DNA of 64,000 bases from contig JAIPEW010000002.1 of NCBI GenBank assembly GCA_021736985.1, positions 62,001-126,000 on the forward strand, given 5' to 3'. This DNA comes from Clostridiales bacterium (GTDB taxonomy: Bacteria > Bacillota > Desulfotomaculia > Desulfotomaculales > VENG01). This document shows positions 8,822 through 18,616 of this stretch, piece by piece. Position 1 is the stretch's first letter, and each line of letters begins with the position of its first letter. Below the pieces are notes generated by a model. That model saw only the letters and a list, made by a program, of their open reading frames with translations, searched no databases and was not told the DNA's origin. The position numbers were made by a program, and so were the translations under genes.

Positions 8822-10172
8822 GGCTTTTCACGATATTTTTAAAATATTCGCCTCGTTCTTCATAATCATTAAACATATCCCAGCTGGCACATGCAGGAGA
8901 CATTAGTACAATCTCTCCAGTGCGGGCTTCTTCATGTGCAAGTATAACTGCGTGTTTTAAATCGTCTGCCTTTAATATCCTGGTGTTACCCTGCTTTTCA
9001 ACAGCACCCTTTATTTCTTGTGCTGATTCTCCCAGAACAATTACAACCCTGGCTTTTTTATTTATTTGGACAGCCAGCTCGGAAAAATCATTACCCTTGT
9101 TACGTCCACCAGCTATTAGAACCACCGGTTCATTATATGCCTGCAGCGCTTTAATACTTGCCTCCGGATTTGTACCCTTGGAGTCATTTACATATTTTAC
9201 CTTATTTATTTCAGCTGCTAATTCCAGGCGGTGAGAGACTCCGGAAAATTCGCTCAATGTAGAGGCAAGCATTTCCGAGCGCACTCCCACGGCTAAACCA
9301 CATGCAATAACCGCAAGAGCATTTTCCAGGTTATGACTACCGGGGATAGACACCGCAGAGGCATTCATTATAAACATTGATTTACCAGTACTCAACCTGG
9401 CAAATACCTTCCCGTCTTCAACAAAAACCCCTTTTTCTAAAATATGTTTACGGCTGAAAAATATAACCTCTCCAGGTGCCTGCTGCCGCATTTTATAAAC
9501 CAGGGGATCATCATAATTTAATACTGCCGTATCATTTTTGCTTTGACTGTCAAATATTCTTGCTTTGCACCGGGCATATTCCTCTATACTTACATGTCTA
9601 TCCAGGTGATCAGGTGTCAAATTTAACACGACACCTACCCGGGGGCGAAAAAAAGCAGTTGTTTCCAGTTGAAAACTAGAAACTTCTAAAACTACAACAC
9701 TCTCGGGATCAACCTCCTCTACGATATCGATAAAAGGAATACCAATATTACCAGCTACAAACGTCTTATACCCCGCATCTTTAAAAACTTGGCCCGTAAG
9801 AACGGTTGTTGTAGTTTTTCCATTAGTCCCGGTAATTGCAACAACCGGGGAATTAACAAAACGCCAGGCTAATTCCAGTTCGCCAATTACGGGAACACCT
9901 GCTTCTTCAGCTTTTATCACCGGAGATGCCCACAGAGGCACTCCCGGGCTAACCACAGCCATGTGGAAACTTTCAGGGTAAATTTCAGGACAATTACCCA
10001 GAGACAATTCTATATTGGATTTTTTTAATAATTCAGAATTAATATCAAGCTCTTCAGCAGTCTTATTATCAGTAAGCACAGGTCGTGCACCTCTTTGTGC
10101 CAAAAAACGTGCCGCAGAAATACCACTCCTTGCGGCACCTATTACTAATACAGGGACACCTTGCAGATTCAA
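8811..10172 (-). CDS. murD: UDP-N-acetylmuramoyl-L-alanine--D-glutamate ligase
   Basis: A 453-residue Mur ligase adding D-Glu to UDP-MurNAc-L-Ala. The P-loop GTNGKTTTTVL, the LNLTPDHLDRH motif and the C-terminal NDSKGTNPEA and SPACASWDMF motifs are all visible. It follows mraY by 31 bases and overlaps ftsW. Full length for the family. Confidence 0.95.
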   Translation of the reverse strand: MNLQGVPVLVIGAARSGISAARFLAQRGARPVLTDNKTAEELDINSELLKKSNIELSLGNCPEIYPESFHMAVVSPGVPLWASPVIKAEEAGVPVIGELELAWRFVNSPVVAITGTNGKTTTTVLTGQVFKDAGYKTFVAGNIGIPFIDIVEEVDPESVVVLEVSSFQLETTAFFRPRVGVVLNLTPDHLDRHVSIEEYARCKARIFDSQSKNDTAVLNYDDPLVYKMRQQAPGEVIFFSRKHILEKGVFVEDGKVFARLSTGKSMFIMNASAVSIPGSHNLENALAVIACGLAVGVRSEMLASTLSEFSGVSHRLELAAEINKVKYVNDSKGTNPEASIKALQAYNEPVVLIAGGRNKGNDFSELAVQINKKARVVIVLGESAQEIKGAVEKQGNTRILKADDLKHAVILAHEEARTGEIVLMSPACASWDMFNDYEERGEYFKNIVKSLGG

Positions 10173-10203
10173 GCTATGTTCATTCCTTCCCTATGTTTTT
10201 TAA

Positions 10204-11205
10204 TTACACCATTCCCTGGTAACTATAAAGACCTATTAATGCAAGGAAAACTGATACTATCCAAAAAGAAAACACAATTATATTTTCTCCCCAGCCTAGA
10301 AGTTCAAAGTGATGGTGCAGGGGACTCATGCGAAAGACCCTTCGCCGAAAAAATTTGAAACTAAAGACCTGTATCATAACAGAAAGAGCTTCAATTACGT
10401 AAATTCCACCTATAACAACTAAGAACAGCTCACTCTCCGTTATGATTGATACCGCTCCAAGGCCGCCTCCCAGGGCCAAAGAACCCGTGTCGCCCATAAA
10501 TATCCTAGCTGGATACCTATTATAAAATAAAAATCCCAGGCAACCTCCTACTACGGAAGCCATAACTATAGACACCCCGGGCTGTGCAGATAAAATACCT
10601 ATTATAGCGTAAGCTGCTGCAACTGCAGTAGTAACGCCCGCTGCCAACCCATCTAAGCCGTCAGTAAGATTAACTGCGTTTGCAGCCCCTACAATTACCA
10701 GTATACTAAACAATATGTAGAGTAAATAACCAAAATGCAGGTGAACTACACCTGTAGAAAAAATATTAGAAAAAGGGATACTAACAGAAGTATCACGGCC
10801 TAAATAAGTCAATGCTGCAGACGCAACCAGGCCTGCCAGAAAAACTTGTCCAAATAATTTTTCCCGGGCACGTAATCCCAGGGATCGCTTTAAAACAACC
10901 TTGATAAAATCATCCAGTAAGCCAATTAATCCAAAACCTAAAAAGGCAACAGCAATAATTATAGCCTCTTTATCCTTGGTTAGCCACAGTGTAGACAGTA
11001 CAATTCCAATTAAAAATATAATACCGCCCATGGTAGGCGTTCCTGCTTTTTTCATATGGCGAGAAGGACCTTCATTGCGGATATTCTGACCAAACTTTAG
11101 CCGCGTCAAAACTGGAATAGCAACCGGTCCCAGAAGAACTGTAATTATCAGTGATATCAAGAATGCTTTACCCATTAAATTTACAGCATACTGTTCCATT
11201 GTCAC
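10204..11205 (-). CDS. mraY: phospho-N-acetylmuramoyl-pentapeptide-transferase
   Basis: A 333-residue polytopic enzyme that links phospho-MurNAc-pentapeptide to undecaprenyl phosphate to give lipid I. Family motifs are KKAGTPTMGGI near the N-terminus, the acidic NLTDGLDGLAAG loop, FMGDTGSLALGG and the C-terminal HHHFELLGW. About ten hydrophobic helices. It is preceded by an unusual 249-base spacer after murF, whereas most neighbours abut or overlap. Confidence 0.96.
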   Translation of the reverse strand: MTMEQYAVNLMGKAFLISLIITVLLGPVAIPVLTRLKFGQNIRNEGPSRHMKKAGTPTMGGIIFLIGIVLSTLWLTKDKEAIIIAVAFLGFGLIGLLDDFIKVVLKRSLGLRAREKLFGQVFLAGLVASAALTYLGRDTSVSIPFSNIFSTGVVHLHFGYLLYILFSILVIVGAANAVNLTDGLDGLAAGVTTAVAAAYAIIGILSAQPGVSIVMASVVGGCLGFLFYNRYPARIFMGDTGSLALGGGLGAVSIITESELFLVVIGGIYVIEALSVMIQVFSFKFFRRRVFRMSPLHHHFELLGWGENIIVFSFWIVSVFLALIGLYSYQGMV

Positions 11206-11454
11206 CTTATCCTTTGTCTAATATATATTATAATTACTGCTAGTTTAAAATGTGCTTTCACCAAAAGGACCAGTGGATTTTCAAAAGGTAGAGAAATCTA
11301 CATTGCTTAGCCCGTCAAATCCCGAAAACTGAGCCTATCAGGGCGTAAAATTACAAGAAGTATCGTTGAGTTACACCAGGCTATATTTTCTGCTCTCAAT
11401 AATACGGATTCTGCTAAAAGAAACCACCGAGCACCCCAGGCTGCAAAGTAAGTG
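11206..11454. other. 249-base spacer inside the dcw operon
   Basis: No gene with a start codon and ribosome binding site is visible between murF and mraY. On the minus strand there is a stretch of about 45 open codons (including RWFLLAESVLLRAEN) without a start, which could be a relic. I see no convincing terminator and no recognisable repeat. Confidence 0.4.
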
Positions 11455-12849
11455 CTATAATCCGTTGTGAGCAGATACTCGTAGGCGATTTAATAAAAAA
11501 TCAGCAATATATTCCATACGCTTTCCGCGAGAACCTTTAACCAGTATTATATCTCCCTGTTTTAATATACTATCAAGCACATTCTGTACTTGTTCGTGAG
11601 TACTGCAGCGGTATATACTGCTATCCGCCATACCAGCTTTTTCTGCTCCCAGGGAAATATCTTCTGCTAATTCTCCCAGTGTAATTAAATATTGTATGCC
11701 AAAATGTTTTACTGCCATTCCAACTTTTGTATGTTTATCCCTGCTTTCAGAACCCAATTCCAACATATCGCCCAAAACTGCTATTGCCCTTCGCCCTCCT
11801 GCTCTTTCATCGAGCGCCTGAAGAGCGGCAACCATGGAATGCGGGTTAGCATTATACGCATCATTTATAATAATATAATCCCTGGTCTCTAAAACTTCCA
11901 TGCGCATACCGGAAAACTTACAATACCTTAATCCCCGGGCAATATCCTGGTAATTAACTTGCAGTTCTCTCCCTACAGCAATTGCCGCCAGGGCATTATG
12001 TATATTATGAATTCCGTTTAACGGGACATATATTTGTTCCCTTTTATTTCCGTAAACACATGTAAAAGTGTTTCCTCCAGTCGTACAATTAATATCTTCA
12101 GCATATAAGTCAACATCTTTACTGTCATAATATATTATTTTCCCCTTACAGCGATGTGCTTCTTCATATAGATAAGGGCATTCACCGTTTAACACTGCAA
12201 ACCCGCTAACAGGTATATGGTCCAACAGCTCAGCTTTGCACCTGGCTATATTCTGCACAGAACCCAGCCTTTCCAAGTGGGCTTCTGATATATTAGTAAC
12301 TACTCCTGCAGTAGGCTTAGAAATCTCACACAGAGTATCAACTTCTCCAAAACCGCGCATTGCCATTTCAACTACAACTGCACTGTATGTATCATCTAAC
12401 TGCAGTAAAGTAAGAGGAAGACCAATTTCATTATTAAAATTACCCATGGTTTTTAATACTTTGTATTTTTGCGCAAGTACAGAGGATATCATATCCTTCG
12501 TTGTAGTCTTCCCACTACTTCCGGTAATTCCAACAACAGGCACGTCAAATTGTTCACGGTTATACCGGGCCAGATCTTGCAGTGCCTTTAAAGTATCATT
12601 AACCTTTATAACAGGCACTTGTATATCGTGGTTATATTCTTCAACAATTAATGCTCCTGCAGCAGCATCCACTGCATGCTGCAAAAAATTATGACCATCG
12701 TAATTCTCTCCACGAAGTGCGATAAAGAGTTCCCCGGAGTTAATCGTACGGGTATCCGTAGAAACTGAATTTAACTGGACCCGGGCCCCTCCTCCTACAA
12801 GCTCTCCTTTTACAGCACTACATATTTCTTCTAACGTGAAAGCTTTCAA
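11455..12849 (-). CDS. murF: UDP-N-acetylmuramoyl-tripeptide--D-alanyl-D-alanine ligase
   Basis: A 464-residue Mur ligase adding D-Ala-D-Ala to UDP-MurNAc-tripeptide. It shows SVSTDTRTINSGELFIAL at the N-terminus, the P-loop GSSGKTTTKDM and the NDAYNANPHSM motif of MurF. The TTG start overlaps the murE stop by four bases, with GGTGAAAG a few bases upstream, so the two are translationally coupled. Full length. Confidence 0.95.
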   Translation of the reverse strand: MKAFTLEEICSAVKGELVGGGARVQLNSVSTDTRTINSGELFIALRGENYDGHNFLQHAVDAAAGALIVEEYNHDIQVPVIKVNDTLKALQDLARYNREQFDVPVVGITGSSGKTTTKDMISSVLAQKYKVLKTMGNFNNEIGLPLTLLQLDDTYSAVVVEMAMRGFGEVDTLCEISKPTAGVVTNISEAHLERLGSVQNIARCKAELLDHIPVSGFAVLNGECPYLYEEAHRCKGKIIYYDSKDVDLYAEDINCTTGGNTFTCVYGNKREQIYVPLNGIHNIHNALAAIAVGRELQVNYQDIARGLRYCKFSGMRMEVLETRDYIIINDAYNANPHSMVAALQALDERAGGRRAIAVLGDMLELGSESRDKHTKVGMAVKHFGIQYLITLGELAEDISLGAEKAGMADSSIYRCSTHEQVQNVLDSILKQGDIILVKGSRGKRMEYIADFLLNRLRVSAHNGL

Positions 12850-14309
12850 CTACTTTCACCACCTGTTTTATTTAAAGCTTTAATAACCTCTTCATGGTCA
12901 TCAAAATGAAAGCGCTGCCCGTTAATTTCTTGATAATCTTCATGGCCTTTTCCTGCTATAATAATCACATCACCTGATTCAGCTGTATCCACTGCGTAAT
13001 TTATCGCACTTCGCCTGTCAGTTATAATAATGTAATTTGCATTTCCCATTTCTTTAATACCTTCTACAACATCACTGATAATTTTCTCAGGATCTTCAGT
13101 ACGTGGATTATCAGAAGTAACAATTAATACATCACTAAATTCAGCGCCGATTTTACCCATTACCGGCCGTTTAGTAGAATCACGGTCACCACCACACCCA
13201 AATACTGTTATGAGACGCCCTTTAACAAACTCCCCGGCTGTATAAAAAATATTCTGCAGCCCGTCAGGGGTATGAGCATAATCTATAATTATACCAAAAT
13301 CCTGACCCCTATTTATAAGTTGAAAGCGGCCGGGAACACCTTGAATTTTTTCAAGGGCATTTTTAATAACACTAAAATCAATATCTTCAGCTTTACCTGC
13401 TGCAAAAGCAGCCAGGGCATTGTATACGTTAAATTTACCTGTCATTTGCAAATGTACGCAAGCGCTGTCCCGGTCGCTCTTAATTATAAAAAACACACCG
13501 TGAGGAGTAATCTCAATGTCTTCAGCTATTATATCTGCGCTGCTATCTATTCCATAGGTAATAACTTGATTGCTGCAGCTATCTATAATTTGTGCAGCAT
13601 ATTCACTGTCAGCATTTATAACAGATATCTTAGAACAAGCAAATAATTTTTGTTTTGCAGACAGATAATCCTGCATATCTTCGTGAAAATCCAAATGATC
13701 TTGAGTTATGTTTGTAAAAACTCCCACATCAAAGCTGCATCCAGACACCCTTTTTAATGCAAGCGCATGCGAGCTTACTTCCATAATAACTGCCCGGGTA
13801 TCTTCAGCTGCCATTTCATTCAAGAGTTTTTGCAGGTCTGCCGATTCAGGTGTAGTGTGTTGAACAGGCAACACTTTTTGTCCAACCATATTTTGTATAG
13901 TACCTATTAATCCTGTTTTTGTTCCCGCTTCTTTTAATACCGCATTAATCATATGAGTAATAGTAGTTTTTCCATTAGTACCAGTTACTCCGATCATTTT
14001 TAACCTTGAAGCAGGAAAATTATAGAAACGGGCAGATATTAAAGCTAATCCCTCACGAGTATTACAAATTCGGGCCCAGCTAGTATTCTCCGGTATATCT
14101 ACATTCTTTTGTATAACTACAGCTGACGCGCCTTTTTCCACTGCATCTTTTATGAAAATGTGCCCGTCAGTTTGAAACCCCTCAACAGCTATAAACAAGC
14201 AACCATCTTTTACTTGCCTGGAATCATATGCTATTCCTTTTATATCAACATCTAACCCGAGATTGCTGTCCAGTAATTTCAAATCCTGCATTAACTGGCT
14301 TAACTTCAA
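12846..14309 (-). CDS. murE: UDP-MurNAc-L-Ala-D-Glu--meso-diaminopimelate ligase
   Basis: A 487-residue Mur ligase adding the third residue of the stem peptide. The P-loop is GTNGKTTITHM. The specificity motif is SDNPRTEDP; DNPR is the signature of enzymes that use meso-diaminopimelate rather than lysine, so the wall is predicted to be A1gamma/DAP-type. It starts at a TTG with a GGGGG-rich site upstream and lies 40 bases after the PBP gene. Confidence 0.95.
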   Translation of the reverse strand: MKLSQLMQDLKLLDSNLGLDVDIKGIAYDSRQVKDGCLFIAVEGFQTDGHIFIKDAVEKGASAVVIQKNVDIPENTSWARICNTREGLALISARFYNFPASRLKMIGVTGTNGKTTITHMINAVLKEAGTKTGLIGTIQNMVGQKVLPVQHTTPESADLQKLLNEMAAEDTRAVIMEVSSHALALKRVSGCSFDVGVFTNITQDHLDFHEDMQDYLSAKQKLFACSKISVINADSEYAAQIIDSCSNQVITYGIDSSADIIAEDIEITPHGVFFIIKSDRDSACVHLQMTGKFNVYNALAAFAAGKAEDIDFSVIKNALEKIQGVPGRFQLINRGQDFGIIIDYAHTPDGLQNIFYTAGEFVKGRLITVFGCGGDRDSTKRPVMGKIGAEFSDVLIVTSDNPRTEDPEKIISDVVEGIKEMGNANYIIITDRRSAINYAVDTAESGDVIIIAGKGHEDYQEINGQRFHFDDHEEVIKALNKTGGESS

Positions 14310-14349
14310 AACAATTCCCCCTGGTCAAACGGTATTAACAGTCTTCACA

Positions 14350-16494
14350 TTATTCCTCCGTGTTTGACTCTTCTTGTTCTCCGGTAGTACTAAATTTAAC
14401 TTTTAAAAATGTCCCCCGGGGAACTCTGCTTTCTGGCTTAATATCCTGTTTTACAACTACTCCATCACCTTCGGGTTCTATATACAGATCAATCTTTTCC
14501 AATATGTTAGCGGCTTCATCCTTAGAAAGACCGGTCAAATCCGGCACAGTAACCTTCTTCTGATTTTCTACTGCGGATGAAACTGTATTAATAATTACTT
14601 TTGTTCCTTTATATACACTTGCCCCTTGCTGGGGCACCTGGTAATAAACAATGTTACCCTTTCCACATATTTCAACTTCTAGACCCAGGGTTTCCAACTT
14701 TTGTTGAGCTTCTACCAAAGTGTGGTTTACCACGTTGGGAACTTCTACTTTTTCCTTTGGCGGGTCAACCTCCCAAAAATTTTTCTTAGGTTTCACTAAT
14801 CCCGGTATCTCAGGTATTTTAAGATACTTGAGCGTGTCTTTAGCGATAGCCTGAAAAACCGGTGCAGCCACCAATCCTCCAAAGTACTTACCACCCTTGG
14901 GTTCTGCAATCATTACCAGTATAGCAACCTCAGGATCATCAGCAGGAGCAAAACCGGCAAATGAAGATACGTATTTCCCTTTTACATATCCCCTATCTCC
15001 AACAACTTGTGCAGTACCTGTTTTTCCGGCTACACGGTATCCTTCCACAAAAGCATTCCTGCCAGTACCATTAGAAACTACTTTTTCCAGGAGATCCCTC
15101 AGCTTTTCCGAAGTTTCCGTTGAAATTACCTGCCTGATTATTTCTGGTTCAAATTGTTTTACAGTTTTTCCCGAGTGAGAGTTAATATGATCAACTAGGT
15201 ACGGTTTGATTAGTTTACCGCCATTGGCTGCCGCAGAAACTGCAGTAATTAATTGTATGGGTGTAACTGCAATGGATTGACCAATAGCCATAGTAGCAAT
15301 ATTTAACTTGGTAGCATTTTTATTCGGTATCATTATTCCCCTGGCTTCACCGGGCAAATTTATCCCAGTTCTTTTACCAAACCCGTACTTATTAATATAA
15401 TTATAAAAGCGATCTTTACCCAGCTCTAATCCTACTTCAACAAACCCCGGGTTGCATGAATTTTGTACTACTTCTTCAAAAGTTTGAGTACCATGACCGC
15501 CTGATTTCCAACAACGAATTTTACGATCTGCTACACTTATATAACCCGGATCATGAAACTCATCATCCGGCTTAACTGCTCCTACTTCCAGTGCAGAAGA
15601 TGCAGTAATAATTTTAAAAGTCGAACCTGGTTCATAATTATACCATATAGCAGGATTACGGTCCCATGTTTCTTTGGATATTGATTTCCAGTTATTACAG
15701 TTAAAAGTGGGGCGATTTCCCATGGCTAATATTTTACCAGAATCTGGATCCATAACTAAGCCTACTGCCATTTTAGGGTCATATTCACTAACAACTTTGT
15801 CTAGTTCTCTTTCTACAAAAAACTGTATCGTTTTGTCCAGGGTAAGCGTTAAATCATTACCAGGTACCGGATCCTGATAGTCCTGCATTGGTTCAGGAAT
15901 TTCCCTACCCATAGCATCATGCTCTATGACAATGCGTCCGGGTTTTCCCCTGAGTTCATCATCAAAACTTTTCTCCAGCCCCAATAACCCCTGGTTATCC
16001 ACACCTGTAAATCCAAGCAAGTGAGCAGCAAAACCATCATAAAGATAGCAGCGCTCACTTTCCTCAACAATTTTTATACCTTTTATATTTAAATTTTGTA
16101 TCTCCCGGGCAACTTTAGCATCAACTTTTCGTTTTATCCACTCAAACGCACTCTTCCTCGTAACCTTTTTATATATTAGTTCCTCATCCATGTCTAAAAC
16201 AGTGCTTAATTCTTTTGATGCCTTCCGCTTGTTTTTTACCTGGTTAGGAAAAGCAGATATTGAATCCACGCTAATACTGGCAACTAATTCATTACCATTA
16301 CGATCTAATATTGCCCCCCTGTGAGCTTCAACTGGTATATCGCGCATGCGCGTTTCTGATGCCTTTTCTTTTAACTCTTCTCCTTGAACAAATTGGATCC
16401 ATACCAACCTGAATAACAAAATAAAAAAAACAAGTACAGACGCAAGCAAGACCCACGCCAAACGTCTACGTACCAATATATTTGTACTGCGCAT
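14350..16494 (-). CDS. class B penicillin-binding protein, SpoVD/FtsI type with two PASTA domains
   Basis: A 714-residue transpeptidase with one N-terminal membrane anchor (about 12-32), a PBP dimerisation domain, a transpeptidase domain and two C-terminal PASTA domains (beginning VEVPNVVNHT and VTVPDLTGLS). The catalytic motifs are STFK (in EPGSTFKII), SCN (in QNSCNPGF) and KTG (in AGKTGTAQ). It crosslinks septal peptidoglycan with the SEDS protein encoded downstream. Only one such PBP is in this cluster, so it could serve vegetative division, spore cortex synthesis, or both. Start ATG with GGAGGTAA. Confidence 0.92.
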   Translation of the reverse strand: MRSTNILVRRRLAWVLLASVLVFFILLFRLVWIQFVQGEELKEKASETRMRDIPVEAHRGAILDRNGNELVASISVDSISAFPNQVKNKRKASKELSTVLDMDEELIYKKVTRKSAFEWIKRKVDAKVAREIQNLNIKGIKIVEESERCYLYDGFAAHLLGFTGVDNQGLLGLEKSFDDELRGKPGRIVIEHDAMGREIPEPMQDYQDPVPGNDLTLTLDKTIQFFVERELDKVVSEYDPKMAVGLVMDPDSGKILAMGNRPTFNCNNWKSISKETWDRNPAIWYNYEPGSTFKIITASSALEVGAVKPDDEFHDPGYISVADRKIRCWKSGGHGTQTFEEVVQNSCNPGFVEVGLELGKDRFYNYINKYGFGKRTGINLPGEARGIMIPNKNATKLNIATMAIGQSIAVTPIQLITAVSAAANGGKLIKPYLVDHINSHSGKTVKQFEPEIIRQVISTETSEKLRDLLEKVVSNGTGRNAFVEGYRVAGKTGTAQVVGDRGYVKGKYVSSFAGFAPADDPEVAILVMIAEPKGGKYFGGLVAAPVFQAIAKDTLKYLKIPEIPGLVKPKKNFWEVDPPKEKVEVPNVVNHTLVEAQQKLETLGLEVEICGKGNIVYYQVPQQGASVYKGTKVIINTVSSAVENQKKVTVPDLTGLSKDEAANILEKIDLYIEPEGDGVVVKQDIKPESRVPRGTFLKVKFSTTGEQEESNTEE

Positions 16495-16518
16495 GCATTA
16501 CCTCCCCCAGCCTAATTT

Positions 16519-17031
16519 TTAACTGGTAGAAGTATTTCCCTTTACTTGTTCTACTAAGTTAGTAAAAGCTTCTATAATCCAGTTTTTTTTATCTGAACCG
16601 GAAAACGATTTTTTTTCTAGAGCAGGTGCATTTGTTTTAGATGATTTTTCATTTTCATTATCCATATTAACAGAAACCATAATTGTATCTTTACTTTCCG
16701 GCTTAATCATTCCCAGTTGGTTAGATGCTACTCTTTCAATTCTTTCTAACGAAGAAAGCTTAACAATCTCTCCCTGCATAGAATCAGCTTCTTTTTGCAG
16801 CGTTTCCAACTGGTTCTGTAAACTGTGAATACGGTAATTAATTACAAAAACCTGTGCATAATAAAAACTTATAATAGTTCCTATAATGAACGTAAGCAAA
16901 ACCATACCAGTCATCACTGCACGATGCCGCCTCGTAACAGCTTTTTTTCTCCTCTTAGTAACCCTTCTAATTTCTTCTTCATTGGTATAAGTTTCATAAT
17001 TATCGGGTAATTGTTCTCTCGCTACTATCAT
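16519..17031 (-). CDS. ftsL: FtsL-like cell division protein
   Basis: A 170-residue bitopic protein: basic cytoplasmic region (TKRRKKAVTRRHRAV), one membrane segment (about 38-62), and a coiled coil (about 65-100, HSLQNQLETLQKEADSM) followed by the short LGMIKPE motif common in FtsL/DivIC proteins. The position between rsmH and the PBP gene is the usual ftsL site. The tail of about 50 polar residues beyond the coiled coil is longer than usual. Start ATG behind AGGTGAATA. Confidence 0.85.
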   Translation of the reverse strand: MIVAREQLPDNYETYTNEEEIRRVTKRRKKAVTRRHRAVMTGMVLLTFIIGTIISFYYAQVFVINYRIHSLQNQLETLQKEADSMQGEIVKLSSLERIERVASNQLGMIKPESKDTIMVSVNMDNENEKSSKTNAPALEKKSFSGSDKKNWIIEAFTNLVEQVKGNTSTS

Positions 17032-17065
17032 AGCTTATTCACCTGCCCGCAATTTTAGAAGTTAT

Positions 17066-18010
17066 TTAAAGCTTCTCAGCTACACGCAGCTTAGCGCTGC
17101 GTGACTGCGGATTAGCATTTAATTCACTTTCTTCCGGCGTTATAGGACGCTTATTGATTAATTTTAATAAAGGTTTTTTACCACATACACATTGTGGAAA
17201 ATCAGGAGGGCATTCACAGGGATTTACTTGTTTACGAAAAAAATTTTTTACTATTCTATCCTCCAGAGAATGAAAACTTATTACACATAATCGTCCACCG
17301 GGTTTTAAAACCTGAACAGCAGCAGTAAGACCTTCTTCCAGGTTTTTTAATTCACTATTTACTGCTATCCTCAAAGCTTGAAAAGTCCGCTTGGCCGGGT
17401 GCGGCCCGTTTCTCCTTGCTCCTGATGGAATAGCAGCTTTAATAATCTCAACTAACTGTCCAGTACTTTCTATAGAAGACTGCTCTCTTTTTTTTACAAT
17501 AAAGTCTGCAATACGTGATGCCCATTTCTCTTCTCCGTATTTTTTTATAATGCTTGACAACTCGTTTTTAGGTGCATTTTTTATCAGATAAGCAGCAGTT
17601 TCTTTCTGAGAGGGATCCATGCGCATGTCAAGTGGTGCATCCTTCATATACGAAAAACCCCGCTCAGGATTATCAAGCTGGTACGAACTCACTCCAAGGT
17701 CAAACATAACACCATCTACTTCATACATTTCCATTCTTTCAAGAACAAATGCTAATTCACTAAAATTTGCTTTATTTAAATATAATCTTTCCTTATAATC
17801 TACAAGCCTTCGGGATACTTCTTTCAAAGCTTCAGGGTCACGATCTAATGCAATAAGAGACCCCTCCGGGACTGTACGCCGGAGTATCTCCTCCCCGTGT
17901 CCTCCGCCACCTGCAGTACAATCTACATATACCCCAGAAAAATTTATCAACAATTTATTCATAACTTCTTCCAGCATTACAGGTGTATGAGAAAAATTTA
18001 CCAGTGTCAC
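17066..18010 (-). CDS. rsmH: 16S rRNA (cytosine1402-N4)-methyltransferase
   Basis: A 314-residue SAM-dependent methyltransferase (MraW) modifying C1402 of 16S rRNA. It shows [10 protein letters not shown] at the N-terminus, the SAM loop [25 protein letters not shown], and the C-terminal [15 protein letters not shown]. The GTG start follows GGGG. It lies 16 bases after mraZ in the normal dcw order. Confidence 0.96.
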   Translation of the reverse strand: MTLVNFSHTPVMLEEVMNKLLINFSGVYVDCTAGGGGHGEEILRRTVPEGSLIALDRDPEALKEVSRRLVDYKERLYLNKANFSELAFVLERMEMYEVDGVMFDLGVSSYQLDNPERGFSYMKDAPLDMRMDPSQKETAAYLIKNAPKNELSSIIKKYGEEKWASRIADFIVKKREQSSIESTGQLVEIIKAAIPSGARRNGPHPAKRTFQALRIAVNSELKNLEEGLTAAVQVLKPGGRLCVISFHSLEDRIVKNFFRKQVNPCECPPDFPQCVCGKKPLLKLINKRPITPEESELNANPQSRSAKLRVAEKL

Positions 18011-18026
18011 AAATTTTACCCCGTTT

Positions 18027-18464
18027 CTAAATTCTTATATCCAAATCTTCTATTTTTTCAGCAATATCTTCAACTGAAGAAACTGCATCTTTATTATAAA
18101 CTTCCCAGCGCTCTCTATTCCATATTTCCACTCTAAAAGAAACACCAATTACCACAACGTCTTTTTCAATACCTGCGTATTCTCTCAAGTTAGCTGGTAC
18201 TAATATTCTACCCTGTTTATCAATTTCACACTCAGCAGCCCCTGAGAAAAAAAAGCGGGTAAAAGCACGTGCATCAGATCGCGTCATAGGAAGAGCTCTC
18301 ATCTTTTGTTCCAATATTTTCCATTCATCCATAGGGTAAATAAATAGGCAAGTATCAAGTCCTTTTGTTAAAATAAACTTTTCTCCCAAGCCCTCTCTAA
18401 AAGAGGAAGGTATAATTAATCTACCTTTTTTATCTACTATATGTTGGTGCTCTCCTAAAAACAC
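18027..18464 (-). CDS. mraZ: transcriptional regulator MraZ
   Basis: A protein of about 145 residues with two SpoVT/AbrB-type DNA-binding repeats ([12 protein letters not shown] and [16 protein letters not shown]), the MraZ regulator of the dcw operon. I place the start at the GTG at 18462-18464, giving [15 protein letters not shown], which is where the family normally begins and which has GGGGTG about seven bases upstream. A longer reading from the GTG at 18500 would start inside the 10-bp operator repeats and add 12 residues unlike the family. It is first gene of the operon and probably autoregulated. Confidence 0.93.
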   Translation of the reverse strand: MFLGEHQHIVDKKGRLIIPSSFREGLGEKFILTKGLDTCLFIYPMDEWKILEQKMRALPMTRSDARAFTRFFFSGAAECEIDKQGRILVPANLREYAGIEKDVVVIGVSFRVEIWNRERWEVYNKDAVSSVEDIAEKIEDLDIRI

Positions 18465-18486
18465 ATTGGCACACCCCACAGTAAAG

Positions 18487-18523
18487 CCACTTTTAACCAC
18501 TTTACTCCACTTTGTACCACTTA
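18487..18523 (-). promoter_or_regulatory. MraZ operator: four 10-bp direct repeats
   Basis: Just upstream of mraZ the minus strand carries four copies of AAGTGG or AAAGTGG spaced exactly ten bases apart (plus-strand CCAC at 18487, 18497, 18507 and 18517). Tandem 10-bp boxes of AAAGTG[T/G]N3 or TGGGN type in front of mraZ are the known binding sites of MraZ. The last box overlaps the upstream GTG, which argues that GTG is not the start codon. Confidence 0.85.
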
Positions 18524-18564
18524 TTATTCAATACAAAATTGTTAAATCCTTTTTTTTAAATAAA

Positions 18565-18598
18565 AAAAACCAGAACATGTTAACATGTTCTGGTTTTT
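18565..18598 (-). terminator. terminator between the PHP gene and mraZ
   Basis: A perfect 17-base-arm palindrome (core CCAGAACATGTT) about 19 bases after the PHP stop, followed on the minus strand by a run of T. The plus strand also has T on the other side, but no plus-strand gene is near. It separates the upstream genes from the dcw operon. Confidence 0.85.
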
Positions 18599-18616
18599 AA
18601 AATTTATTTTTTATAC

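Noticed and set aside
18465-18500. Upstream GTG start of mraZ
   Set aside because: It lies in the MraZ boxes and would add residues not found in the family.
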